Assembly (NCBI RefSeq): GCF_937890665.1
Contig: NZ_CALADU010000057.1
Location: forward strand, 1-23,191
Length of the DNA stretch: 23,191 nt
Origin: an uncultured Subdoligranulum sp.
Lineage (GTDB): Bacteria > Bacillota_A > Clostridia > Oscillospirales > Ruminococcaceae
Reading direction: 5' to 3'
The notes under the pieces are model-generated. The model had not been told where the DNA came from and made no database searches. It worked only from the letters and a program-made list of their open reading frames with translations. The position numbers and the translations under genes are program-made. The stretch's first letter is position 1. The number at the start of each line of letters is the position of its first letter. This document shows, one piece after another, positions 15,981-23,191 of this stretch.

Positions 15981-16727
15981 ATGTTCTGCATCCAGATTGC
16001 CGGGTTGTCCATCGGGATGGACAATCGTTACCCTTATGTGCAGCAGCTCTGCCATGGATACGAAACCGACACCCCGCCGCTTTTTACGGTACACGCCACC
16101 CAACAGGATCTGCTGCGCCAGCAAAACGCCGACCCGCGGTATTCCCTTGCCTACTGTGAGAGCCTTTGCCTTTACCGGGCGCTTTGCCTGCAACTGCCCC
16201 TGTACGACGCCTTTTTGATGCATGCCGCCGTGGTAGCCGTGGATGGCGCCGCCTACGTCTTTTCTGCGCCCAGCGGGGTGGGCAAAACCACCCATCTTCG
16301 CCTCTGGCTGGAGCACTTCGGGGACCGGGCACAGGTCATCAACGGCGACAAACCGGTATTCCGCTTTCAAGGGGAACAGTTGTATGCCTACGGCACCCCC
16401 TGGCAAGGCAAAGAAAATCTGGGGACGAATGCCTGCTGCCCTGTACAAGCGGTGTGCTTTCTGGAGCAAAGTCCCCACAACCAAATTCGGCTTTTGACCT
16501 CGGAAGAGTTGATCCCCCACCTCTTCCCCCAACTGCTGCTGCCCAAAGATCCCACCCTGTTGGCTCGCTTCTGGACGCTGCTGGAGCGGATGGTGACGAC
16601 TCTCCCCTTCTATCTGCTGCAATGCAACCGGGAGCCGGAAGCGATGCAGCTCTCCTACAAGACGATGCGGGGCGCTCCCCCGCCGAAAGGAAACACCTGC
16701 CTGTTTTCTTCCCCGTCCGAGCGATAA
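15981..16727 (+). CDS. HPr-kinase/phosphorylase-like ATPase
   Basis: 248 residues. The P-loop SAPSGVGKTTH (about 95-105), preceded by LMHAAVVAVDGAAYVF and followed by VINGDKPVFRF (121-129), is the typical core of stand-alone HPr-kinase-like proteins. It lacks the long N-terminal domain of true HprK and is too short for it. Relatives occur in RiPP gene sets, where some phosphorylate the precursor peptide, and next to PqqD, S24/S26 peptidase and PF14907 genes. AAGGAG lies six bases before ATG at 15981. This gene and the next peptidase are thus the parts of such a set that sit in the sugar operon. The substrate is unknown; the peptide or a sugar are candidates. Confidence 0.82.
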   Translation: MFCIQIAGLSIGMDNRYPYVQQLCHGYETDTPPLFTVHATQQDLLRQQNADPRYSLAYCESLCLYRALCLQLPLYDAFLMHAAVVAVDGAAYVFSAPSGVGKTTHLRLWLEHFGDRAQVINGDKPVFRFQGEQLYAYGTPWQGKENLGTNACCPVQAVCFLEQSPHNQIRLLTSEELIPHLFPQLLLPKDPTLLARFWTLLERMVTTLPFYLLQCNREPEAMQLSYKTMRGAPPPKGNTCLFSSPSER

Positions 16728-16802
16728 CGGCACGGCGAAACCTGCCGTCCGCTGAAATCCATACAGAGTTTTGGAGCCGGGTTTTCCCGGTATGGTATTG
16801 AG

Positions 16803-17246
16803 ATGACACAGACGATCGAACAAGTACTGACAACCCAAGGGCGCGGCTTTTTTGCCACCGTGGGTGACAGCATGGAGCCGCTGCTGCATAACCGCCAAAG
16901 CACCGTCGTCATCGAGCCGGCCGTACATCCACTGTCCCCCGGCACGGTAGCCCTCTACCGGCGTCCCTCCGGCGAGTATGTGCTGCACCGGATCATCCGG
17001 GTGGAGCGCGATGCGTACCGGATTCGGGGCGACAACCGGCTCCAGCAGGAACGGGTCCCGCAAGAGTGGGTTCTGGGCGTAATGGTGGGGTATTACCCCG
17101 ATGAGCGGGAGCACTATGTTTCCTGTACCGGCGCCCAGTACCGGCAGGACCTGCGTCGGGTCCGCCGTCACCATTGGGCCCTGTGGCTGCGTGCCCTGCC
17201 GGGCCGTATACGGCACAAACTGGCACAACTGCAGCCGCCCCGCTAA
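16803..17246 (+). CDS. S24/S26-type peptidase-like protein, no membrane anchor (Ser/His type)
   Basis: 147 residues. GDSMEPLL (S23) is the signal-peptidase Ser motif, and YVLHRIIRV places His62 where SPase I has Lys, as in the ER/SipW subfamily. RGDN (75-78) matches the conserved GDN box. A Ser23-His62 pair is therefore plausible. No N-terminal membrane helix is present, unlike secretory signal peptidases, so it could act in the cytosol, for example on a leader peptide. The start lies 75 nt after the HPr-kinase-like gene with only a weak ribosome binding site, and a 5-bp GC hairpin (CCGGG-TTTT-CCCGG) is in the gap. It is the last gene before the terminator at 17281. Confidence 0.8.
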   Translation: MTQTIEQVLTTQGRGFFATVGDSMEPLLHNRQSTVVIEPAVHPLSPGTVALYRRPSGEYVLHRIIRVERDAYRIRGDNRLQQERVPQEWVLGVMVGYYPDEREHYVSCTGAQYRQDLRRVRRHHWALWLRALPGRIRHKLAQLQPPR

Positions 17247-17280
17247 ACCAAGCGCCCTCTGCCAAGACTTCTTACCAGAA

Positions 17281-17327
17281 AAGCACCGCATCGCTGCGAT
17301 TTTTCGCAACGGCGCGGTGCCTTTTGT
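17281..17327. terminator. Bidirectional terminator between the sugar operon and EamA gene
   Basis: GCACCGC (17283-17289) pairs with GCGGTGC (17314-17320), with an inner TGCG/CGCA stem. It is followed on the + strand by CTTTTGTTTTCTTT and on the minus strand by TTTTC. It ends both the rightward operon and the leftward EamA gene. Confidence 0.8.
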
Positions 17328-17332
17328 TTTCT

Positions 17333-18205
17333 TTATTCCCCGTCGGCAGAAGCCAGCCATGTACCGGCAGCCATCAGCAGAAGGGCGATTACAAAGGTTT
17401 GCTGTGGCCATTGTTGAAAGAGCAGCAGCGACAGTCCTGCACCAAGAAAGGGAGCCAGCGCATAATAGGCACTGGTTTTTGCGGCTCCCAGTCCCCGCTG
17501 GGCATAAATGTAAAAGCAGATGCTAAGTCCGTAAGCCACGAATCCTAATAACAAAGTACCTGCGGCGCAGGGCAGTGTGGGCAGGACCTCGCCGCGGCAC
17601 AGCGCGATGACCAGCGACCCGCCACCTGATCCGAAGCCTTTGACCACCACGATTTGCAGCGGGTCCTTGTGAGAGATGCTGCGTGTACAGTTGTTTTCCA
17701 ATCCCCAGCAGGTGCAAGCCAACAGTATAAACAGCGACCCCACCGAGAAAGAAAAACTGGTGCGATCCTCCACCGACAACACAATGCTGGATGCCGTTAC
17801 CAACCCAATGGCGCCCCACAACCTCCGGGAGATCTTCTCTCCAAAAAGCAGCAGCGCAATTAGCGCGGTGGCCACGATCTCAAAATTGTTGAGCAGCGAA
17901 GCATTGGCCGCCGTGGTCTTGGTCAGACCGATCATCAGAAAGATGGGCGCCGCAATATCCAACGCCACCATACCCACCGTGTAGGGAAGATCCTGACGAG
18001 CCAGAGGTGCTTCGTGGGGCGTATAGCCAGCACGACGCTGCACCAACCGTACAATCACCATGCCGCCTCCTGCGCCCAGATAGAGCAGCGCCGCCATCAT
18101 GGTTGGCCCTACCTGCTCCAATAGAAATTTAGAAAGCGGCGCGTTGAGGGCGTAAAACGCCGCCGCCAACACCGCCGCCAGTGCCGCTTTGTGCTGGGAT
18201 TCCAT
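17333..18205 (-). CDS. EamA/DMT-family transporter
   Basis: 290 residues with about ten evenly spaced hydrophobic helices arranged as two EamA repeats. The first has FYALNAPLSKFLLEQVGP and NASLLNNFEIVATALIALLLFGE; the second has CTCWGLENNCTRSISHKDP and TSAYYALAPFLGAGLSLLLF. Members export or import small metabolites, and the substrate cannot be predicted. ATG at 18205 follows TAGGAG. It stands alone with its own promoter and is convergent to the sugar operon, so no link to it is evident. Confidence 0.92.
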   Translation of the reverse strand: MESQHKAALAAVLAAAFYALNAPLSKFLLEQVGPTMMAALLYLGAGGGMVIVRLVQRRAGYTPHEAPLARQDLPYTVGMVALDIAAPIFLMIGLTKTTAANASLLNNFEIVATALIALLLFGEKISRRLWGAIGLVTASSIVLSVEDRTSFSFSVGSLFILLACTCWGLENNCTRSISHKDPLQIVVVKGFGSGGGSLVIALCRGEVLPTLPCAAGTLLLGFVAYGLSICFYIYAQRGLGAAKTSAYYALAPFLGAGLSLLLFQQWPQQTFVIALLLMAAGTWLASADGE

Positions 18206-18253
18206 AACACGGCTCCTATCTGATCATGCCTTCACTAGATGGTGCACAGCGAG

Positions 18254-18265
18254 AGAACATGTTCT
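18254..18265. promoter_or_regulatory. Palindrome downstream of the EamA promoter, possible operator
   Basis: AGAACATGTTCT is a perfect 12-bp palindrome just downstream of the expected leftward start point of the EamA promoter. The half-site spacing (two bases) does not fit a Gram-positive LexA box (four bases). A repressor site is possible. Confidence 0.35.
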
Positions 18266-18277
18266 TTTTCTTTTGAT

Positions 18278-18306
18278 AGTATAGCGCATCCAGCATCGGT
18301 TGACAA
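18278..18306 (-). promoter_or_regulatory. Promoter of the EamA transporter gene
   Basis: TTGTCA (18306-18301) is 17 bp from TATACT (18283-18278), giving a leader of about 65 nt before the start at 18205. Confidence 0.75.
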
Positions 18307-18381
18307 TGCGAGAGGGTGGGCCGTTTCTTTTTCAAAAAATTTGAGTAGCCGATAAATGGTATCCCTTTTTTCAACAAAATG

Positions 18382-18390
18382 TGGTATAAT
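18382..18390 (+). promoter_or_regulatory. Extended -10 promoter of the restriction enzyme gene
   Basis: TGGTATAAT (extended -10 TGN plus TATAAT) lies about 40 bp before ATG 18431. No good -35 box is seen. The methyltransferase and sfsA promoters have the same TGG before their -10 boxes. Confidence 0.65.
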
Positions 18391-18430
18391 GCAACTAACT
18401 CTTCTCCGTTTTGATAAAAGGAGGGCACCC

Positions 18431-19384
18431 ATGTCCGAAAGCATCGTGGAATATTTCCGTCAACAAGCGGTCACACCGTTGTTGCAGACTGGTGGTTTGC
18501 CTAAGGTTTGGCCGCTCTGGCGCACCGAAATCCGTCGCTTGGCCCCCACCCCCACGGCGCGGCAGCTATTTGATTTGGGGGACCATCTCAAGGATATCTT
18601 CTCCACCTCTAAACCTTCGCAACCGCAAAATGCGCGGAACCAAAGCGCGGTTTCTTCCAGCGGAACTTATTGGGAAGCGTTGGTCTGTTGGTACTTAAAC
18701 CTATGCTGCATCGGGCGGCGTACTGTGATCATCAAACACAACGCCAAGCTGATTCCCCGCTGCATCGCCGATGCGATCACAGTAAATTACAACACATTCC
18801 CCACCAACACCGAATCCGATCTGATTGCACTGACCTTTCCCGACAAACCGGAATATTGCTGCGACAAAGATACCATCGCGATGCAAGATACCGAGGGAAA
18901 GCCCATCAAACCCTATAAAACTCCTTACTCTGCTTACAACATCTCCCCCGTTTTGGAAGCGCTGTGCCAGCGAGATTTCGAGGAGATCGAGATCCACATC
19001 ATCCAATGCAAAACCAACTGGAACGACAACGCCCAGATCCCCATGCTGTGGGACGCCGTGTATTCCGCCACCAACTTCCGTTCCGGCATCACGGTGGGAC
19101 AAAATGGCTATGCCATCGTCAACGCTAAGCGCTTTACCTATGCCTTCGTCACCGTGCCCACCGTGGCCCCCGCCCATTTCACCCCCAAATCGGTGGCGGT
19201 TCTGCGGGTGCGCAATCTTTCGGGCGGCAACTATTGGGGGATGCCCTCCTTGATCGGTGTTGCCAATTCAGTCAAAGAGATGCTCCAGCGCAATCTAAGC
19301 ACCGGCAGCGTCCACAGTCATCTGACCACCTTGCAGGCTGCGCTGCCTGCGCTCTCCACCACCTACGCCTATTTCGGTCTATAA
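18431..19384 (+). CDS. Type II restriction endonuclease (PD-(D/E)XK-like)
   Basis: 317 residues, not assignable to a named type by eye. It is convergent with an m5C methyltransferase gene, the usual sign of a type II system. Candidate nuclease residues are E in SGTYWEALVCWYLN, D in NTESDLIALTFPD, and the Q-x-K block EIHIIQCKTNWND, the order expected of a PD-(D/E)XK core. The start is ATG 18431, with AAGGAGG about eight bases upstream. The frame also extends back to 18356 without a ribosome site. The last part (TVPTVAPAHFTPKSVAVLRVRNLSGGNYWG) may be the DNA-contacting region. The recognition site is unknown. Confidence 0.78.
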   Translation: MSESIVEYFRQQAVTPLLQTGGLPKVWPLWRTEIRRLAPTPTARQLFDLGDHLKDIFSTSKPSQPQNARNQSAVSSSGTYWEALVCWYLNLCCIGRRTVIIKHNAKLIPRCIADAITVNYNTFPTNTESDLIALTFPDKPEYCCDKDTIAMQDTEGKPIKPYKTPYSAYNISPVLEALCQRDFEEIEIHIIQCKTNWNDNAQIPMLWDAVYSATNFRSGITVGQNGYAIVNAKRFTYAFVTVPTVAPAHFTPKSVAVLRVRNLSGGNYWGMPSLIGVANSVKEMLQRNLSTGSVHSHLTTLQAALPALSTTYAYFGL

Positions 19385-19390
19385 CCGCCA

Positions 19391-19428
19391 AAAGCGGCTG
19401 CCCGTGTTGCCACGGGCAGCCGCTTTTT
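19391..19428. terminator. Bidirectional terminator between restriction enzyme and methyltransferase
   Basis: A near-perfect stem of 16 bp (19391-19406 with 19411-19426) and a TTGC loop is flanked by an A-run on the left and a T-run on the right. It ends both convergent genes. Confidence 0.92.
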
Positions 19429-19441
19429 ATCGTAAAAGTTG

Positions 19442-21442
19442 TTATCGAATATGGCGCAAAATTTCCAGCGCGATGGCGTGGGCCATCAAGGGCGGCACCG
19501 CGTTGCCCACCTGCGTGAACTGGGGGGTTTCGTTTTTGCGCTTGTCCCCGCCGGTGGCCCGCTTGCCCTGAAATACAAAGCTGTCGTCAAAGGATTGCAG
19601 CCGTGCCATCTCCCGCACGGTCAACGACCGGTTGGCCCCGTAGTGGACAAAGTCGTCCGGCATGGTGGTGATGGTGGTGCTTTGGCCGTCGGCGCGCAGT
19701 ACCGTGTAGTTCCGCTTTTTGGTTTCCATCAGCGGATTGTTCTGCTCCGAATCCCGGGCGGTCTGGTAGTCGCCGTACTTCCGCATCATGGCGTATCGGG
19801 CCTGCACATCCTCGTTGTGATGGGAAGACTCGTGGTTGTGCAGTTCCGCTGGCACCTTGGGACGGTTGGGAACTTCCTCCCAACTGCTGGCCGGCGTGTA
19901 GACGGGCCGGGTCTGCTGCAGCTGGGGGAATCGCTGGGGATTCAATCGTCCCATACGGCTCCACTGGGCGTAGGTGTGGCAGGGTTTCCCCGCCGCTCGG
20001 GCCGCCGGGACACCTTCCACCGTGCGCAGCCGCTGCCCGGCCTCGGTGGCCGCAAACTGCCGGGCAAAATCCTCGCTGTAGTCCAAAGGATGCCCCCCGA
20101 TGGAAATGAAGTTCAAATCGCCGATGGCTTCCGCCACCGTAACTTTTTCCGCTTCGGTGACAGTGGCGGGGATCTGGGTGATCAGCGGCTGGTCGTTGCG
20201 GCAGCCGATAAACACCACCCGGATCCGGTTTTGGGGCACACCGTAGTCCGACGCCAACAGCGTGATGGGAGCCTCCACCCGGTAGAGCGGCACTTTTTGG
20301 GCCAGCGGCGCCAAGGTCTGCCGCGATACGCCCATTCCTTCGGCCAGTGCCAACACCCGCTCCACCGTGGCGTAGGCGCCTTCGAACAAAATTTCCAGCG
20401 TGCGGCGTACCACCTGCGTGGCTTCCACCGCCCGGGCATGGGTGCCCCGCCGAATCAGATCAGCGCACTGGTCATCGGCAATCTCTACGATCTCGGGCAG
20501 AGAGAGATAATCGGTGATGCGGTCAAATTGTTCCTTGTAGATGCTGCGCTTCAACTGGGCCGTGTTGATCTCCCGCTTGACGGTCTCCCGGCAATGGGTG
20601 ATGTCGGTCTGGTGGGCAATGAGCGCCAACGCCTGCCGGATCACATTGCGGTCATCCTCGGGGATCTCCCGATTGTTGCGGTAGGCTTCCACAAAATAGG
20701 CGGACAATTCATTGCACAGCGCTTCCAAGGCCGGGTTGGGAATCTCGTTTTTGTTGGCCAGCAGCGAAGTCTTGACAAACACCTGCTGGGAATCCGTAAG
20801 GGACAGCCCCTCTACCTGTCGGCAAACCTGTAAATAATCTCCCCGGCGCTGCTCCGCCAGACGGTGTTCCTCCTGCCAGATCTGCAATACCCGCAGGCTG
20901 ATGTCCCACTCGCTCCATTTGGGGCTGGAGATTTTGCGGCATCGGTCGGTGAAGCTTTGCAGCGCGTCATAATCCACCATATTGCGGATCTCCCGCAGGA
21001 TGCGGTCCCGGATCTTGCCCTTATCTTTTGTCAAAATACCGGCCACGTTCTCCATGACGAAGTACTTGGGGCGTAAGGCCTCAATGACCTTGAGATAGTA
21101 GGCGAAAAGATCATCTTTTTTGTCGTTTTTGCGCCGCTCCCCCGCCAAACTGAAGGACTGGCAGGGCGGCCCGCCGGTGAGCACATCCACCTCTACCGGG
21201 CCGAACTTACGGTAGATCTTTTCCTCCAACTGTTCCACAAAATCCGGTTCGGTGATGTCCTTGGTCAAAAATTCCGTGTCCAGTCCCAACTGTTCGTTGT
21301 AGCGCATCCGGTGGGTCACTTCACAGGTGGGATTGATGTCGCTGGCCAACAGAAAATCAAACTGCTGCCCCTGCCATTCCGCCTGCAAAAAGCCTTCACT
21401 GAAGCCCCCTGCCCCCGCAAACATATCTACAAAAGTCGGCAT
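19442..21442 (-). CDS. DNA cytosine-5 methyltransferase of the type II system
   Basis: 666 residues with all m5C motifs: [29 protein letters not shown] with catalytic Cys, [55 protein letters not shown]. The enzyme transfers a methyl group to C5 of cytosine and should protect sites cut by the convergent nuclease. Between motifs VI and VIII lies an insert of about 240 residues (roughly 150-390), helical and charged, larger than in many such enzymes. The second variable segment before motif IX is probably the recognition domain. ATG 21442 follows AAGGAG by seven bases. No controller protein gene is seen. Confidence 0.95.
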   Translation of the reverse strand: MPTFVDMFAGAGGFSEGFLQAEWQGQQFDFLLASDINPTCEVTHRMRYNEQLGLDTEFLTKDITEPDFVEQLEEKIYRKFGPVEVDVLTGGPPCQSFSLAGERRKNDKKDDLFAYYLKVIEALRPKYFVMENVAGILTKDKGKIRDRILREIRNMVDYDALQSFTDRCRKISSPKWSEWDISLRVLQIWQEEHRLAEQRRGDYLQVCRQVEGLSLTDSQQVFVKTSLLANKNEIPNPALEALCNELSAYFVEAYRNNREIPEDDRNVIRQALALIAHQTDITHCRETVKREINTAQLKRSIYKEQFDRITDYLSLPEIVEIADDQCADLIRRGTHARAVEATQVVRRTLEILFEGAYATVERVLALAEGMGVSRQTLAPLAQKVPLYRVEAPITLLASDYGVPQNRIRVVFIGCRNDQPLITQIPATVTEAEKVTVAEAIGDLNFISIGGHPLDYSEDFARQFAATEAGQRLRTVEGVPAARAAGKPCHTYAQWSRMGRLNPQRFPQLQQTRPVYTPASSWEEVPNRPKVPAELHNHESSHHNEDVQARYAMMRKYGDYQTARDSEQNNPLMETKKRNYTVLRADGQSTTITTMPDDFVHYGANRSLTVREMARLQSFDDSFVFQGKRATGGDKRKNETPQFTQVGNAVPPLMAHAIALEILRHIR

Positions 21443-21480
21443 ACCGGCACTCCTTGTTCGTTGTATGGTTCCTGCTTTGT

Positions 21481-21509
21481 ATTATACCACGATCCGGCCC
21501 GGCTGTCCA
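21481..21509 (-). promoter_or_regulatory. Promoter of the methyltransferase gene
   Basis: TGGACA (21509-21504) is 17 bp from TATAAT (21486-21481), the latter preceded by TGG. The leader is about 30 nt. Confidence 0.75.
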
Positions 21510-21571
21510 GGCCCCGGGGCAAACAATAGATATTCTCTGGCAACACTGGGGGACATTTATTTTGTCCTGTT

Positions 21572-22255
21572 TTACAGCTTGACCGGCACGGGACGACGGA
21601 GCTGCAAACTGTCCGGCGTCACCGCACAGTCCATGGCCAGCACCGTCACACCCCCGGCCGCCGCCCGGCGCAGCGCATCGCCAAAGGCCGGGTGGGTGGC
21701 ATCGTTGGGGGCAAAATCCACCATGCCGCTCATCTGCAGCACAAAGCAGACCGCCGCCTCGTAGCCTTCGGCCCGGCAGTGGGTCAATTCTTCCAGATGC
21801 TTGACGCCCCGCAGGGTGGGCGCGTCGGGGAAACGGGCGTGGCCGTTTTCCTCCAGCGTGACGCCCTTGACTTCCACAAAGCCTTTGCGGCCCGCCTCAT
21901 CCTCCCAGTAAAAGTCAAACCGGGAATTGCCCCAGACCGTCTCGGGCCGGAGCAGCCGCAGCCCCGGGCGAAACTGCCCCGCCCGGGCCCATTCCCCAAA
22001 GACCACATTGGGGGCTTGGGCATCCAGATTGACGAGCAGCGGTCCTTTTTGTACCGCGATCAGGTCGTAGGGGTTTTTGCGCAGCGGGTTCTGGGCCGGG
22101 GTAAGGTAGACGGGCGTACCGGGCACCAGCAGTTCCCGGCAGCGGCCGGTGTTTTTGACATGGACGGTCTGGGTGGTGCCGTCCAGCAGCACCTGTGCCA
22201 CAAACCGGTTGGGACGGGACACGAACCGGGCCTCGACCACAGAAGGATATTGCAT
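21572..22255 (-). CDS. sfsA: SfsA family protein (DNA/RNA nuclease family)
   Basis: 227 residues, the usual length for SfsA. The start EARFVSRPNRFVAQVLLDG followed by HVKNTGRCRELLVPG, RFDFYW, FVEVKGVTLEE and APTLRGVKHLEEL is the family pattern. It was first described in E. coli as a maltose-gene regulator, and the conserved Glu-Val-Lys suggests a nuclease-like site. ATG at 22255 follows CAGGTG. It lies downstream of its own promoter with no clear terminator before the methyltransferase gene, so read-through into that gene is possible. Confidence 0.95.
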   Translation of the reverse strand: MQYPSVVEARFVSRPNRFVAQVLLDGTTQTVHVKNTGRCRELLVPGTPVYLTPAQNPLRKNPYDLIAVQKGPLLVNLDAQAPNVVFGEWARAGQFRPGLRLLRPETVWGNSRFDFYWEDEAGRKGFVEVKGVTLEENGHARFPDAPTLRGVKHLEELTHCRAEGYEAAVCFVLQMSGMVDFAPNDATHPAFGDALRRAAAGGVTVLAMDCAVTPDSLQLRRPVPVKL

Positions 22256-22287
22256 AGCGTTTCACCTGCCTGTTGAGAATAGGGTGA

Positions 22288-22316
22288 GTATACCACCCCG
22301 CCGCCCGGGATGCAAG
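22288..22316 (-). promoter_or_regulatory. Promoter of sfsA
   Basis: TTGCAT (22316-22311) is 17 bp from TATACT (22293-22288), the latter preceded by TGG (extended -10). Confidence 0.7.
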
Positions 22317-22348
22317 GCAGCCCCGAGAGATTGTGGTCGGTTTGCCGC

Positions 22349-22377
22349 TTGCGCAATCGGGCGGCAGGCATTATAAT
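22349..22377 (+). promoter_or_regulatory. Promoter of icd
   Basis: TTGCGC (22349-22354) is 17 bp from TATAAT (22372-22377). It is divergent from the sfsA promoter about 60 bp away, so the two may share control sites. Confidence 0.65.
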
Positions 22378-22433
22378 AAAATGTATCGAAAAAATAACGG
22401 CCTGTCGGGGTCGATAGAAATGAGGAAAGTGCC

Positions 22434-23191
22434 ATGGAAAAGATCAAGATGACCACGCCGTTGGTGGAGATGGACGGCGACGAGATGACCCGCATCCTGT
22501 GGAAACAGATCAAGGACGAAGTGCTTCTGCCCTTTGTGGACTTGAAGACCGAGTACTACGATCTGGGCCTTGTCCACCGGGAAGAGACCAAGGATCAGGT
22601 GACCATCGACGCCGCCAACGCCAACAAAAAGTACGGCGTGGCGGTCAAGTGCGCCACCATCACCCCCAACGCCCAGCGGGTGCAGGAGTACAACCTGACC
22701 CAGATGTGGAAGAGTCCCAACGGCACCATCCGCGCCATTTTGGACGGCACGGTGTTCCGGGCCCCCATCATGGTCAAGGGCATTTCGCCGGTGGTGCGTA
22801 CCTGGCAGCAGCCCATCACCATTGCCCGTCACGCCTTCGGTGACGTCTACCGTGCCACCGAGTATCGGGTCCCCGGCCCCGGCAAGGCGGAACTGCTCTT
22901 CACCGGCGCCGACGGCACCACCTTCCGGGAGACCATCAACGAGTTTGACGGCGCCGGCGTCCTGCAGGGCCAGTTCAACAAGGACAGCTCCATTGCCAGC
23001 TTTGCCCGTTCCTGCTTCCAGTTCGCGGTGGACACCAAGCAGGACCTGTGGTTCTCCACCAAGGACACCATCTCCAAGCAGTACGACCACACCTTCAAGG
23101 ACATCTTCCAAGAGATCTACGACTCCGAGTACAAAGAAAAGTTCGAGGCGCTGGGCATCGAGTATTTCTACACCCTCATCGACGACGCGGT
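22434..23191 (+). CDS. icd: NADP-dependent isocitrate dehydrogenase, eukaryotic-type, 5' part
   Basis: Open from ATG 22434 (GAGGAAAG upstream) to the window edge, 252 codons of an expected 400 or so. VEMDGDEMTRILWKQIKDEV, VKCATITPN, QMWKSPNGTIRAILDGTVFR (with the Ser-Asn substrate loop) and ITIARHAFGDVYRATEYRVPG match the eukaryotic-like homodimeric NADP-IDH subfamily rather than the E. coli type. It oxidises isocitrate to 2-oxoglutarate and CO2, giving NADPH for glutamate synthesis. The rest lies beyond 23191. Confidence 0.95.
   Translation, partial: MEKIKMTTPLVEMDGDEMTRILWKQIKDEVLLPFVDLKTEYYDLGLVHREETKDQVTIDAANANKKYGVAVKCATITPNAQRVQEYNLTQMWKSPNGTIRAILDGTVFRAPIMVKGISPVVRTWQQPITIARHAFGDVYRATEYRVPGPGKAELLFTGADGTTFRETINEFDGAGVLQGQFNKDSSIASFARSCFQFAVDTKQDLWFSTKDTISKQYDHTFKDIFQEIYDSEYKEKFEALGIEYFYTLIDDA

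Noticed and set aside
18254..18265. LexA (DinR) box
   Set aside because: The half-sites are separated by two bases, not the four bases of the Gram-positive LexA site.
18216..18444. Two short leftward frames upstream of the EamA gene
   Set aside because: They overlap the mapped promoters and have no ribosome binding site or recognisable motif.
19439..20833. Long rightward frame opposite the methyltransferase
   Set aside because: It is an antisense shadow of a gene with all m5C motifs.
21551..21575. Hairpin downstream of sfsA as a terminator for sfsA
   Set aside because: The stem is only 5 bp and the T-rich run is on the + strand, so it does not serve leftward transcripts.

Overview
This window looks like chromosomal DNA from a GC-rich Clostridia member, most likely Oscillospiraceae/Ruminococcaceae (Faecalibacterium, Gemmiger or Subdoligranulum type). 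That placement is inferred from strong AGGAGG-type ribosome binding sites, GC-rich coding next to AT-rich intergenic DNA, stem-loop/T-tract terminators, a PqqD/ABC-exporter/nucleotidyltransferase gene set and a eukaryotic-type NADP isocitrate dehydrogenase. No database search was possible.

Layout. Positions 1-90 hold a terminator and a small hairpin. Positions 100-3700 carry a leftward operon: a 60-residue RiPP-precursor-like peptide, a PqqD-type peptide-binding protein, an ABC exporter, and a nucleotidyltransferase-family protein split by a one-base frameshift in a 7-G run. Its roughly 190-nt leader looks like a divergent cyclic-di-GMP-I (GEMM-I) riboswitch whose closing helix overlaps the 5' arm of an intrinsic terminator, which predicts ligand-dependent antitermination. 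A second terminator lies between the precursor and pqqD.

A divergent promoter at about 3745-3774 drives a 12-gene rightward operon to 17246. It encodes two paralogous Wzz/YveK-like proteins (the second fused to a degenerate GGDEF domain), a membrane-anchored metallophosphoesterase, a Wzy-like polymerase/ligase, a GT2 and two GT4 glycosyltransferases, a radical SAM protein, a DUF6625-like protein, an acyltransferase, an HPr-kinase-like ATPase and an unanchored S24/S26 (SipW-type Ser/His) peptidase. A bidirectional terminator follows at about 17281-17327.

The right third is ordinary: a leftward EamA transporter, a convergent type II restriction-modification pair (REase rightward, m5C methyltransferase leftward) sharing a long hairpin terminator, leftward sfsA, and the 5' part of icd running off the edge.

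Main idea: the two divergent operons may form one system in which a peptide, handled by a RiPP-type module (precursor, PqqD, exporter, nucleotidyltransferase, and possibly the radical SAM enzyme, HPr-kinase-like protein and peptidase), is made together with a cell-surface polysaccharide under a cyclic-dinucleotide signal. Gene identities are well supported. The functional link and the nature of any peptide modification are inference.
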